Shown: one piece after another, positions 44,256 through 52,918 of the stretch | Layout of the letters: the number at the start of each line of letters is the position of its first letter | Numbering within the stretch: position 1 is the first letter of the stretch | Source: Enterococcus_D sp050529585 | GTDB lineage: Bacteria; Bacillota; Bacilli; Lactobacillales; Enterococcaceae | Assembly (NCBI RefSeq): GCF_050529585.1 | Contig: NZ_CP172882.1 | Span: 1,240,001 to 1,304,000, forward strand | Length of the DNA stretch: 64,000 bases | Direction: 5' to 3' | The notes under the pieces: model-generated | Database searches by the model: none | What the model saw: the letters and a program-made list of their open reading frames with translations, nothing else | Told to the model about the DNA's origin: nothing | Translations under genes and position numbers: made by a program

Positions 44256-45272
44256 ATGAAGTTTTTTCGTATGCCCAGTGATGATATTCGGATGAATTTG
44301 GCAACTGAAGAATATTTAATGGATAACGTAGATATTGAAGAACCATGTTTGCTGTTATATATACAAAAACCATGTGTTATAATCGGAAGAAACCAAAATG
44401 CCTATCAAGAAATCGATTTGGCCTATTTACAGTCTAAATCCATTGTATTGACTCGTCGGACTTCCGGTGGTGGTGCAGTTTATGATGATTTGGGTAATAT
44501 GAGTTTTAGTTTTGTCACCAAAAAGGACGCAACTCGATTTGGTGATTATCATTCAGCTACCCAACCTATCATGAAAGGCTTAGAAGCGATGGGGGCAACT
44601 GGTATCACCGTCCATGGACGAAATGATCTTTATATTGAAGACAAAAAGTTTTCGGGAAATGCTATGTATACCAAAAAGGATCGTACATATGCGCATGGTA
44701 CGTTGATGTTCGATGTCGATCTTGATGCTTTGACACAAGTACTGCATGTTGCCGAAGAAAAAATCGCTTCAAAAGCAACAAAATCAGTCAGAAAAAGTGT
44801 GACCAATATCAAACCTTATCTATCAGAAGTATATCGTGACCTTGATACTTACGCATTTCGTGATGTGTTGTTGTGTCATATCTATGGTGTTGCATCGATC
44901 GAGGAAATCAGTGAAAAAGAACTGCGATTGACGGATGCCGATCAGCAAGCAATTGACGCTTTATACCGTGAACGTTATGCAAATCCGCAATGGATTTTTG
45001 ATGAAGCGCCGGCTTTTGACTGGCAAAAAAGAAAGCGATTTGATCAAGTGGGCATCGTAGAGATCAATTTTTCTGTTGCCAAAGGGTTGATCACTGCTAT
45101 GAAAATCAATGGTGACTTTTTTGGTCAAAAAGAGATCGAAGCGTTACAAGCAGCATTGATTGGTCTGCCTTTTCAATACGAAACGATCAAAAAGATGTTA
45201 TCAGAGCAGCGGTTGGATCAATATATCTACCAAATGACGAAGGATGATTTTCTAGATTTATTGTTTCATTAA
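44256..45272 (+). CDS. lplA: Lipoate-protein ligase
   Basis: A 338-residue LplA-type ligase: a large catalytic domain (about 1-245) and a C-terminal accessory domain. RRTSGGGAVYDDLGN is the lipoyl-adenylate loop, and the catalytic lysine lies in DKKFSGNAM. It activates free lipoate with ATP and attaches it to E2 or GcvH proteins. Of three in-frame ATGs, the one at 44256 is ten bases after GGAGG and starts MKFFRMPSDD, the usual family beginning. The next gene starts 10 bases after its stop, suggesting one operon with the ABC importer. Confidence 0.95.
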   Translation: MKFFRMPSDDIRMNLATEEYLMDNVDIEEPCLLLYIQKPCVIIGRNQNAYQEIDLAYLQSKSIVLTRRTSGGGAVYDDLGNMSFSFVTKKDATRFGDYHSATQPIMKGLEAMGATGITVHGRNDLYIEDKKFSGNAMYTKKDRTYAHGTLMFDVDLDALTQVLHVAEEKIASKATKSVRKSVTNIKPYLSEVYRDLDTYAFRDVLLCHIYGVASIEEISEKELRLTDADQQAIDALYRERYANPQWIFDEAPAFDWQKRKRFDQVGIVEINFSVAKGLITAMKINGDFFGQKEIEALQAALIGLPFQYETIKKMLSEQRLDQYIYQMTKDDFLDLLFH

Positions 45273-45282
45273 GGGGGCAATC

Positions 45283-46008
45283 ATGTTAAACATTGAAGGG
45301 GTGTCAAAGCGTTATAGCAAGCCGATTTTAGATCAACTTTCTTTCACGGTAGACGCTGGTGAAATCGTCGGAGTGGTTGGAAAAAGCGGATCAGGCAAAT
45401 CGACCTTGCTGCGCATATTGAATTTGATCGAGGAACCGGATACTGGAGAGATCATGATCGATGGACGAGACATCAGACGGCTAAATAAAAAACAGCGGCT
45501 TGAGATGCAACGAGAAATTGGCATGGTTTTTCAAAACTATAACTTATTAAATAATCTGACGGTTTTCGAAAACGTCTATTTGCCTCTTAAGCTATCGGGG
45601 CGAACTGATGAAGCCGTTACTGAAATGTTGGCATTTGTGGGGATGACGGATAAAGTCAATGATTATCCTTCAAAGTTAAGTGGAGGCGAAAAACAGCGGG
45701 TGGCAATTGCCAGAGCGTTGATCAGAGAACCGAAAATCTTGCTCTGTGATGAACCAACGAGTGCTTTAGACGAGGATACCAAGAAAGATATCATCGCGTT
45801 ATTACAAAACGTGCAAAAGACGTTTAAACCAGCAGTTGTTTTTGTTAGCCATGAACTTTCGGTCGTTCGACAACTTTGCCAACGGGTCTATGTTCTTGAG
45901 TCGGGCCGTTTTACGGCTGCTTTTGACCATCAGCCGCGAATGATCAAAGCATCAAATCTCAGTTATCTTGAACAAGTAGAGAGGAGTTTGCTGCATGTCG
46001 ATTACTGA
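45283..46008 (+). CDS. ABC transporter ATP-binding protein, MetN-like but without NIL domain
   Basis: A 241-residue ATPase. Walker A GKSGSGKST, Q-loop VFQNYNLL, signature LSGGEKQRVA, Walker B ILLCDEPTSALDE and H-loop VSHE are intact. MetN proteins normally have about 340 residues with a C-terminal NIL (ACT-like) methionine-sensing domain; here the protein ends soon after the H-loop. It therefore resembles polar amino acid ATPases in size but partners a MetI-type permease. AAGGGGG precedes the ATG; overlaps the permease gene by 14 bases. Confidence 0.92.
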   Translation: MLNIEGVSKRYSKPILDQLSFTVDAGEIVGVVGKSGSGKSTLLRILNLIEEPDTGEIMIDGRDIRRLNKKQRLEMQREIGMVFQNYNLLNNLTVFENVYLPLKLSGRTDEAVTEMLAFVGMTDKVNDYPSKLSGGEKQRVAIARALIREPKILLCDEPTSALDEDTKKDIIALLQNVQKTFKPAVVFVSHELSVVRQLCQRVYVLESGRFTAAFDHQPRMIKASNLSYLEQVERSLLHVDY

Positions 46009-46657
46009 GAGTATTCGTTATTATTTACCGGAGTTATGGCAAGCTTTGGCTGAGACAGGAATCATGATGGGTATTTCCATTAGTGCGGCGATTGTTTTAG
46101 GATTGCCGTTAGGTGTGATGATGTATTTGACAAGGAAACGTTCTTTTTCACTATCTTATGAAAGCTTGAATTTGCTTGTTACGATCATTCGTTCTTTTCC
46201 GTTTTTGCTGTTTGTTGTGGCGCTGATCCCTGTGACACGGTTGATCTTAGGCAGTTCCTTTGGACCGATCCCAGCTAGTCTGCCGTTGAGTATCGTGGCA
46301 ATCAGTATTTATGCTCGTCTGACAGAACAAGTTTTATTGGATGTACCAGAAGATGTCACCTTGCTCGCACACTCATTAGGTGTCGACCGATGGCAATATA
46401 TTCGCTCGTTTTTGTTATTAGAAGCTAGAAGCGGATTGGTTTTGGCCTTGACGACGACGATCGTCAGTATGGTTTCTTATTCGACAGTCATGGGTATCGT
46501 TGGTGGTGGAGGGATCGGTGATTTTGCGATTCGCTATGGCTACCAACGGTATGAGTATGGTGTGATGTATTTCGCCATTCTGATTATCATCATTTTGGTT
46601 TTTATCCTGCAATGGATTGGCAATCTAACAGCAAAACGGTTAGATAAAAGAAAATAG
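45995..46657 (+). CDS. ABC transporter permease, MetI-like
   Basis: A 220-residue membrane protein with about five or six TM helices. The EAA-type loop is LAHSLGVDRWQYIRSFLLLEAR, followed by VGGGGIGDFAIRYGYQRY, characteristic of MetI-family permeases. It works with the ATPase upstream and lipoprotein downstream. It starts within the ATPase gene, so translation is coupled. Confidence 0.93.
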   Translation: MSITESIRYYLPELWQALAETGIMMGISISAAIVLGLPLGVMMYLTRKRSFSLSYESLNLLVTIIRSFPFLLFVVALIPVTRLILGSSFGPIPASLPLSIVAISIYARLTEQVLLDVPEDVTLLAHSLGVDRWQYIRSFLLLEARSGLVLALTTTIVSMVSYSTVMGIVGGGGIGDFAIRYGYQRYEYGVMYFAILIIIILVFILQWIGNLTAKRLDKRK

Positions 46658-46670
46658 GAGGAAAAAGTAA

Positions 46671-47483
46671 ATGAAAAAAGGAATAGTAGTAGGTTTAGGA
46701 TTATTGGCATTGGGTGTGTTGGCTGCTTGCGGTTCAACAGCGAGCAATGAAAGCAGCGAAGACAAAGTGATCAAAGTTGCTTCGCAAACGACACCCATGA
46801 CTGATGTCGTCAAAGTAGCAGGAGAAGCAGTCGAGGACGGTTGGACCATTGAGCTGGTTCAAGTCAATGACAACATTCAATACAATGAATTGTTGAATAA
46901 TAAGGAAGTAGATGCCAACTTTGCGCAGCATCAACCTTACATGGAAAAATTCAACGAAGAAAAAGATGCTCATTTAGTGGCATTGGACAAAATCTATAAT
47001 GCCAAAGTTGGTTTTTATTCTAAAGACTATACAGATATTGCAGACATTCCAGAAGGAACGAAAGTAGCTCTGCCAAATGATGTCTCAAATGAAGGCCGAG
47101 CATTGGCTATTTTAGCTGAACAAGGGTTGATCACATTAAAAGATGGTGTTGGGGTCAATGGTACGTTGAAAGATGTTACAGAGAATCCGAAAAAATTCGA
47201 ATGGTTATCTGTAGATTTGCTGAACTTAGCGGAAGCTTATGATGAACCAAATGTTTCGTTGGTTTATAACTATCCAACATATATTGCAAAAATTGGCTTA
47301 AAACCTGATGACGCCCTCTTTTTAGAAAAAACGATCGATGATCGCTTTGCCATTTCATTAGTGGCGCGGGAAGACAATCAGGATTCTGAAAAAATCAAGG
47401 TCCTGCGTAAAGCAATGACCAGTGACAAAGTCAAAGAATTTTTAGAAAAAGATCATAGTGATACATTGGTTCCTGCATTTTAA
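46671..47483 (+). CDS. NlpA/MetQ-family substrate-binding lipoprotein
   Basis: A 270-residue lipoprotein with a signal peptide and the lipobox LAAC (Cys20). The NlpA (Lipoprotein_9) fold is shown by NNKEVDANFAQHQPYME, ALPNDVSNEGRALAIL and VYNYPTYIAKIG. Most characterised members bind methionine, but the family also includes other ligands. The operon with lplA, the absence of a SAM box or methionine T-box upstream, and the missing NIL domain in the ATPase leave the substrate open. Confidence 0.93.
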   Translation: MKKGIVVGLGLLALGVLAACGSTASNESSEDKVIKVASQTTPMTDVVKVAGEAVEDGWTIELVQVNDNIQYNELLNNKEVDANFAQHQPYMEKFNEEKDAHLVALDKIYNAKVGFYSKDYTDIADIPEGTKVALPNDVSNEGRALAILAEQGLITLKDGVGVNGTLKDVTENPKKFEWLSVDLLNLAEAYDEPNVSLVYNYPTYIAKIGLKPDDALFLEKTIDDRFAISLVAREDNQDSEKIKVLRKAMTSDKVKEFLEKDHSDTLVPAF

Positions 47484-47495
47484 TCGAATCTGTTT

Positions 47496-47557
47496 CAACA
47501 ATACCCATTCCAGCATTTCTCTAAAGACGTGTGGAATGGGTATTGTTGCGTTTTTTT
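47496..47557 (+). terminator. Terminator of the lplA-ABC operon
   Basis: A 17-base perfect repeat, CAACAATACCCATTCCA and complement, followed by a T run. Confidence 0.93.
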
Positions 47558-47657
47558 CTTTTTTCTGACCTATTTCCATGATATACTGATTTGGTCAGAA
47601 ATCTTGCAGAGCAACCCTCTGTGTATACGTAAATATAGAAATGGAGTTACATAATCA

Positions 47658-49238
47658 ATGGATAACCCTAAATTAAAACAACAAGTAGATAGTCGCCGTA
47701 CTTTTGCGATCATCTCTCACCCGGATGCTGGGAAAACAACGATCACTGAACAACTGCTCTTATTTGGCGGCGCGATCCGTCAAGCTGGAACCGTCAAAGG
47801 GAAAAAGACAGGTAATTTTGCGAAATCTGACTGGATGGAGATCGAAAAACAACGGGGAATCTCAGTGACCAGTTCTGTGATGCAATTTGATTATCAAGGA
47901 AAACGTGTCAATATTTTGGATACACCAGGACACGAGGATTTCTCTGAAGATACTTATCGTACATTGATGGCGGTCGATAGCGCAGTCATGGTCATTGACA
48001 GTGCAAAAGGGATCGAAGCACAAACCAAGAAACTATTCCAAGTTGTCAAAAAACGCGGTATTCCAATCTTTACTTTTATCAACAAGTTGGACCGTGACGG
48101 TCGAGAACCATTGGACTTATTAGAAGAATTAGAAGACCTATTGGCAATCGAATCTTTTCCAATGAATTGGCCGATCGGTATGGGGAAAGGCCTTGAAGGC
48201 TTATACGACATTCACAATCAACGGGTCGAGTTTTATCGACCAGATAATCATGGCGGCGAACGTTTGGTACCACTTGATGAGCAAGGGCATATGCCGGCAG
48301 ATCATCCCTTCAGCCAAGATGGTCTGTTCCAACAAGTATTAGAAGAAGTCGAATTACTGCAAGAAGCGGGGGATTCTTTTGATACCGAAAAAATCGCACG
48401 TGGGGAACAAACACCTGTATTCTTTGGTTCAGCTTTGACCAATTTTGGGGTGCAAACCTTCTTAGAAACATTCTTGCAGTTTGCGCCGGCACCTTATGGG
48501 CATAAAACATTGGCTGATACAGAAGTCAGTCCCTATGAACCTGAAATGTCAGGTTTTGTCTTCAAAATCCAAGCCAACATGAATCCAGCCCATCGTGACC
48601 GGATCGCATTCGTGCGCATCTGTTCAGGTACCTTTGAGCGGGGGATGGATGTGACTTTAGAGCGCACAGGCAAGAAAATGAAATTAAGTAATGTGACACA
48701 ATTTATGGCAGATACCCGCGAGAATATCGAAGAAGCGGTTGCCGGGGATATTATTGGTGTTTATGATACTGGAAATTATCAAATCGGTGATACGATCTAT
48801 GAAGGTAAATTAAAGGTAGCGTACGAAGAACTGCCTTCATTTACACCGGAATTATTTATGAAAGTGACAGCCAAAAATGTCATGAAGCAAAAATCATTCC
48901 ATAAAGGAATCTATCAACTGGTCCAAGAAGGCGCCATCCAACTCTATAAAACATATTTGAGTGATGAGTATATCATCGGGGCTGTTGGTCAATTGCAGTT
49001 TGAAGTATTTCAATACAGAATGCTGAACGAATACAATGCTGAAGTGATCATGACTCCAATGGGGAATAAGATTGCCCGTTGGATCGATCCTAAAGACTTG
49101 GACGAACGCATGAGTTCGAGTCGGAATATTTTGGCCAAAGACCGCTTTGACCAACCTTTATTCTTATTTGAAAATCAATTTGCGATGCGCTGGTTTGCGG
49201 ATAAGTATCCAGATGTTGAATTGAAGACCTTGATGTAA
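47658..49238 (+). CDS. prfC: Peptide chain release factor 3
   Basis: A 526-residue translational GTPase that recycles RF1/RF2. G1 SHPDAGKTT, the switch KQRGISVTSS, G3 LDTPGHEDF and G4 NKLDRDG are intact; the RF3-specific C-terminal domain (about 390-526) includes GAVGQLQFEVFQYRM. GGAG lies before the ATG. Single-gene unit. Confidence 0.97.
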   Translation: MDNPKLKQQVDSRRTFAIISHPDAGKTTITEQLLLFGGAIRQAGTVKGKKTGNFAKSDWMEIEKQRGISVTSSVMQFDYQGKRVNILDTPGHEDFSEDTYRTLMAVDSAVMVIDSAKGIEAQTKKLFQVVKKRGIPIFTFINKLDRDGREPLDLLEELEDLLAIESFPMNWPIGMGKGLEGLYDIHNQRVEFYRPDNHGGERLVPLDEQGHMPADHPFSQDGLFQQVLEEVELLQEAGDSFDTEKIARGEQTPVFFGSALTNFGVQTFLETFLQFAPAPYGHKTLADTEVSPYEPEMSGFVFKIQANMNPAHRDRIAFVRICSGTFERGMDVTLERTGKKMKLSNVTQFMADTRENIEEAVAGDIIGVYDTGNYQIGDTIYEGKLKVAYEELPSFTPELFMKVTAKNVMKQKSFHKGIYQLVQEGAIQLYKTYLSDEYIIGAVGQLQFEVFQYRMLNEYNAEVIMTPMGNKIARWIDPKDLDERMSSSRNILAKDRFDQPLFLFENQFAMRWFADKYPDVELKTLM

Positions 49239-49283
49239 GGAACGTTAGATGGGTTAAGGCAAGGATAAAGCGGTATTTGACCG

Positions 49284-49342
49284 CAAAAAAATATATCTAT
49301 AAAAGAGGGCGGCGACAGTCATCTTTTATAGATATTTTTTTG
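49284..49342. terminator. Bidirectional terminator between prfC and the DUF1827 gene
   Basis: TATCTATAAAAGA-type arms (about 19 base pairs) flanked by A and T runs; ends next to the minus-strand stop codon. Confidence 0.88.
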
Positions 49343-49343
49343 T

Positions 49344-49655
49344 TTAATTTGAGGGGGATAAATTCTTTTGAATCGAAATCTCTACGACGTCCGGCAGTTG
49401 AATAACAGAGATACTTGCAGGATCATAGGAGCCGTCCGGTAATTTCTTTAAAAAGTAGTCGATGATTTCATCAACCTCTGTCTGTCTGATGTTGCGTTTT
49501 TTGTTGATCAGCAAAATTTCGTTATGATAAGGGGCAGAAGTAAAGATCACCGTTGTATCACCCGCGGTGTAAACCTTTACAAGTTCCGCATCCGTATTTT
49601 CTAACTGATTCATCACTAGTCGAGAATGGCTGTTGGTCACATTAATCAATTTCAC
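49344..49655 (-). CDS. DUF1827 family protein
   Basis: A 103-residue protein beginning MKLINVTNSH, a family found mainly in Lactobacillales. Function unknown. It has a small alpha/beta look with a later helix KRNIRQTEVDEIIDYFLKKLP, no signal or TM segment and no catalytic motif I recognise. The GTG at 49655 is chosen because GAGG lies eight bases upstream; another in-frame GTG nine bases earlier lies within that site. Confidence 0.8.
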   Translation of the reverse strand: MKLINVTNSHSRLVMNQLENTDAELVKVYTAGDTTVIFTSAPYHNEILLINKKRNIRQTEVDEIIDYFLKKLPDGSYDPASISVIQLPDVVEISIQKNLSPSN

Positions 49656-49710
49656 CAGACTCACCTCACATTCTATGTATTTATTAATAACATTATAGGG
49701 CGTTTTTTTT

Positions 49711-49769
49711 CAAAAGAAAAGCCAGACAACTCGGAAAATCCAATTTTTTGGGTAACAGAGTTGTCTGGC
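49711..49769 (-). terminator. Terminator of clpE
   Basis: On the minus strand GCCAGACAACTC...GAGTTGTCTGGC is followed by TTTTCTTTT. Confidence 0.9.
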
Positions 49770-49803
49770 ATAAACATCCGACATGTCAAGTCATAAAGAT
49801 AAC

Positions 49804-52044
49804 TTATTCTTGTTCGGTGTCACTTGTGATTTGTTGCGGTTCTTCGATCGGTGTTTTTGCAGTGACGATGATTTTGTCTGAATCATCGATCTCAGCTTGC
49901 AATTCCCGCACTTCTGGATGTTCCAAATAGTATTCGGCAATGCCGTCTTCGATTTGGTCTTGGATCGTTCGACGCAATGGACGGGCGCCCATCGTCGCAC
50001 TATAGCCCAGATCAACTAATTTTTCTTGAACATTTTGCGGAACATCGATAGATAACTTTTGTTGACGCAAAGTTTGATTCACTTCGTCCAGCATCAATGA
50101 AACAATCGATAATAAATTTTCTTTGCTTAATGATTTGAATTCAATGATACCGTCAAAACGATTCAAGAACTCAGGTGTAAAGTAGTTGTTCAATTGGTTG
50201 AGTACAGAGCGTGTGATACCTTCTCTGGCTGCACCAAAACCAACATTGGCTTCGACTTTGCCGGTACCAGCATTACTGGTCATAATGATCAAGGTATCTT
50301 TGAAGCTGACCGTTCTGCCTTGGGCGTCTGTTAGGCGGCCATCATCTAAGATCTGCAAGAACATATGCAAGACGTCTGGATGGGCTTTTTCAACTTCATC
50401 CAATAAAATCAAGCTGTATGGATTACGACGAACTTTTTCAGTCAATTGGCCAGCTTCTTCATAACCAACATAGCCTGGAGGAGAACCAATCAATTTTGCC
50501 ACACTATGTTTTTCCATGTATTCTGACATATCAAAGCGAATCATGGAATCAGCTGAACCAAATAATTCATAAGCCAGTTGTTTTGCCAATTCAGTTTTAC
50601 CAACACCTGTTGGTCCAACAAATAGGAAAGAGCCAATTGGACGATTTTGCTTGCCTAACCCTACACGGTTGCGACGGATCGCTTTGGCAACTTTGTCGAT
50701 AGCTTCTTGTTGACCAATGACTTTGGCCTTTAAATCGTCAGCTAGATTTTTTAATTGCGTTTGTTCTTTTTCTTTCAAATCACCGACAGGTATATTGGTA
50801 CGTTCTTCAACGATTTGTTCCAAATCTTTTTCAGTGATAACTGGTGTTTCTTCATCGCTGATTTGACGCTCTTTCATTTTTTGTAATTTATTGATTTGAT
50901 CACGATAATAAGCAGCTTTTTCAAAGTCCTCTTCTTGGGAAGCGGCTTGTTTTTGTGCTTCAGCTTCTTGTAATTTCTTATCGATCATTTTTGGATCAAC
51001 GATTTGGATCGTTAAGTTTTTCTTCGATCCGGTTTCGTCTAATAAATCGATCGCTTTATCTGGTAAGAAGCGATCTTGTATATAGCGATTTGATAAAGTC
51101 GCTGCTGCTTGAATGGCTTCGTCTGTATAGCGAACATGATGGTAGTCTTCATAACGAGGTTGCAGACCTTTTAAAATACGAATCGTTTCTTCCACAGTTG
51201 GTTCATCCACCCGAACGGGTTGTAAACGCCGTTCCAAAGCAGCGTCTTTTTCGATGATACGATATTCATTCAATGTCGTAGCACCAACCATTTGCAGTTC
51301 GCCTCGAGCCAGAGCAGGTTTTAAAATATTGCCGGCATCCATATTGCCATCACCAGCAGCCCCAGCACCAACGATTTCATGGACTTCATCAATAAACAAA
51401 ATCACATTTTCAGCTTGTTTGATTTCTTCAATCAATTTTTGGATCCGTTCTTCAAATTGTCCACGGATCCCGGTACCTTGAACAAGGGATGCGACATCTA
51501 AACGGATGACTTCTTTGTCCATCAATTTTTGCGGTACATCGCCATCGACGATTTTTTGGGCTAATCCTTCGACAACGGCAGTCTTACCAACACCAGGTTC
51601 ACCTATTAAAACAGGGTTGTTTTTGGTTCGACGATTCAAAATCTCGATCACTCGTTTGATCTCGCTGTCTCGACCAACAACTGGATCTACTTCACCATCT
51701 CGAGCCATTTGTGTGATATTGATGCCATATTCTCCCAACAGTCCGTTGGCGGCTTGATTGTTTCGAGGTGGTTGACCACCCATGAAGCCGTTGCCTCCTG
51801 TTTGGGTTGGTGGTACTTGTTCAGAAGGATTTCCTTGCTGCATTTGGCGGGACATTTGACGGAATAGATCATCTAAATTTCCAAACCCGAATGGATCTTG
51901 TGCCATGGCGGCAGCAGCATTTCCAGATTGAGATTTTAATTTTTGATAACAACTTTGACAATAATCCAATTGTTTTCTTTGACCATTGACGTTGGCGTAT
52001 AAATGAATCGACGCTTCATTTTTGCCACAATTTTGACAAAGCAT
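49804..52044 (-). CDS. clpE: ATP-dependent Clp protease ATPase subunit ClpE
   Basis: A 746-residue class I Clp/Hsp100 unfoldase. The N-terminal four-cysteine zinc finger (CQNCGKN...YCQSCY) is specific for ClpE. The first AAA+ module has GEPGVGKTAV, a UVR-like coiled region (about 370-420) follows, then the second AAA+ with GPTGVGKTEL. It unfolds substrates for ClpP and helps reset CtsR after heat stress. The start MLCQNC is ten bases after AAAGG; the upstream in-frame ATG lacks a good site and would add residues before the zinc finger. A CtsR box and promoter lie upstream. Confidence 0.95.
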   Translation of the reverse strand: MLCQNCGKNEASIHLYANVNGQRKQLDYCQSCYQKLKSQSGNAAAAMAQDPFGFGNLDDLFRQMSRQMQQGNPSEQVPPTQTGGNGFMGGQPPRNNQAANGLLGEYGINITQMARDGEVDPVVGRDSEIKRVIEILNRRTKNNPVLIGEPGVGKTAVVEGLAQKIVDGDVPQKLMDKEVIRLDVASLVQGTGIRGQFEERIQKLIEEIKQAENVILFIDEVHEIVGAGAAGDGNMDAGNILKPALARGELQMVGATTLNEYRIIEKDAALERRLQPVRVDEPTVEETIRILKGLQPRYEDYHHVRYTDEAIQAAATLSNRYIQDRFLPDKAIDLLDETGSKKNLTIQIVDPKMIDKKLQEAEAQKQAASQEEDFEKAAYYRDQINKLQKMKERQISDEETPVITEKDLEQIVEERTNIPVGDLKEKEQTQLKNLADDLKAKVIGQQEAIDKVAKAIRRNRVGLGKQNRPIGSFLFVGPTGVGKTELAKQLAYELFGSADSMIRFDMSEYMEKHSVAKLIGSPPGYVGYEEAGQLTEKVRRNPYSLILLDEVEKAHPDVLHMFLQILDDGRLTDAQGRTVSFKDTLIIMTSNAGTGKVEANVGFGAAREGITRSVLNQLNNYFTPEFLNRFDGIIEFKSLSKENLLSIVSLMLDEVNQTLRQQKLSIDVPQNVQEKLVDLGYSATMGARPLRRTIQDQIEDGIAEYYLEHPEVRELQAEIDDSDKIIVTAKTPIEEPQQITSDTEQE

Positions 52045-52142
52045 AGATACACGACCTTTCTTATAGTTATCCTTCATCATCTAGGGATGTGTTTTTTACC
52101 TAATGGATGATGATAAAAGGGAGGGTCATATGTCAAAGGTCC

Positions 52143-52159
52143 ATTGACCTTTACTGACC
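52143..52159 (-). promoter_or_regulatory. CtsR operator of clpE
   Basis: On the minus strand GGTCAGTAAAGGTCAAT matches the CtsR heptad repeat RGTCAAA-N3-RGTCAAA at 12 of 15 informative positions or close to it, directly downstream of the -10. It implies repression by CtsR and induction by heat or protein stress. Confidence 0.85.
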
Positions 52160-52167
52160 ATAATTCT

Positions 52168-52195
52168 ATTATACTAACTTTTTATCAGACTGCAA
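52168..52195 (-). promoter_or_regulatory. clpE promoter
   Basis: On the minus strand TTGCAG, 16 bases, TATAAT, next to the CtsR box. Confidence 0.75.
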
Positions 52196-52267
52196 CCATT
52201 TAAACTTGGATGTTTTAAAGGATTTGATCTCTTGTTTAGACAACTTTTCAAGAGTAGATCTATCACT

Positions 52268-52273
52268 TATAAT
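52268..52273 (+). promoter_or_regulatory. -10 element before the small ORF at 52301
   Basis: TATAAT lies 27 bases before the start codon; TTTCAA 16 bases upstream is a weak -35. Confidence 0.45.
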
Positions 52274-52300
52274 AGAGAGAAAGAGGTGAGAAGCAGAAAA

Positions 52301-52492
52301 ATGGAAAACATTGATTTTAGTACGAGTATCGACCAATTGAGAAACGGGGAAATCAACGAGTTACTTGTTTCGCAGCCGCAATTTTTGGCTTTTCGCGATG
52401 TATGGTTGCAACTTGATGACCGTGTCAAATTCGTGGGAGAAGCTGGTCTGAATGGAAATATCATTTACCGATATCAGCCAGAAAATAAATAG
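52301..52492 (+). CDS. Small conserved-looking protein of unknown function
   Basis: A 63-residue acidic protein with no membrane segment or recognisable motif. The reading frame extends upstream, but the promoter region lies there; GAGGTGAG and an ATG at 52301 give the likely start. It lies between clpE and ptsHI, divergent from the former, with its own -10 element. A function cannot be assigned. Coding appears likely from the promoter, ribosome binding site and lack of overlap. Confidence 0.6.
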   Translation: MENIDFSTSIDQLRNGEINELLVSQPQFLAFRDVWLQLDDRVKFVGEAGLNGNIIYRYQPENK

Positions 52493-52528
52493 GCATTGTA
52501 TTTCAATCGTATATTTGAGAGAAAACGG

Positions 52529-52557
52529 TTGTCTAACTTAGAAAAAAATGGTAATCT
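52529..52557 (+). promoter_or_regulatory. Candidate ptsHI promoter
   Basis: TTGTCT, 17 bases, TAATCT, with a leader of about 85 bases to ptsH. Confidence 0.55.
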
Positions 52558-52651
52558 TAACAGTTGAAAGGGTGATTTTTTTATAGTGCTTTTGGTGCGA
52601 TGAAAAGATGCCTTCACACAAAAAAATGGTTCATAAGGGAGATTGATCAAT

Positions 52652-52918
52652 ATGGAAAAGAAAGATTTTCACGTAGTTGCTGAGACAGGTATCCACGCAC
52701 GTCCAGCTACATTATTAGTACAAACAGCAAGCAAATTTAATTCTGATATCAACCTAGAATATAAAGGTAAATCAGTAAACCTTAAATCAATCATGGGCGT
52801 TATGTCATTAGGCGTTGGCCAAGGTTCTGACGTAACGATCACTGCTGAAGGTGCTGACGAAGCAGATGCAATCGCTGCAATCGTTGAAACAATGAAAAAA
52901 GAAGGTTTGTCTGAATAA
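52652..52918 (+). CDS. ptsH: Phosphocarrier protein HPr
   Basis: An 88-residue HPr. His15 in TGIHARPAT takes the phosphate from enzyme I; Ser46 in LKSIMGVMSLG is the HPr kinase site that drives CcpA-linked catabolite repression in Gram-positive bacteria. GGGAG lies before the ATG at 52652. The stop overlaps ptsI (TAATG). Confidence 0.98.
   Translation: MEKKDFHVVAETGIHARPATLLVQTASKFNSDINLEYKGKSVNLKSIMGVMSLGVGQGSDVTITAEGADEADAIAAIVETMKKEGLSE

Noticed and set aside
45283..47483. Firm call as methionine importer MetNIQ
   Set aside because: The permease and lipoprotein fit, but the ATPase has no NIL domain, no methionine riboswitch is seen and the operon partner is lplA. Symbols were therefore left blank.
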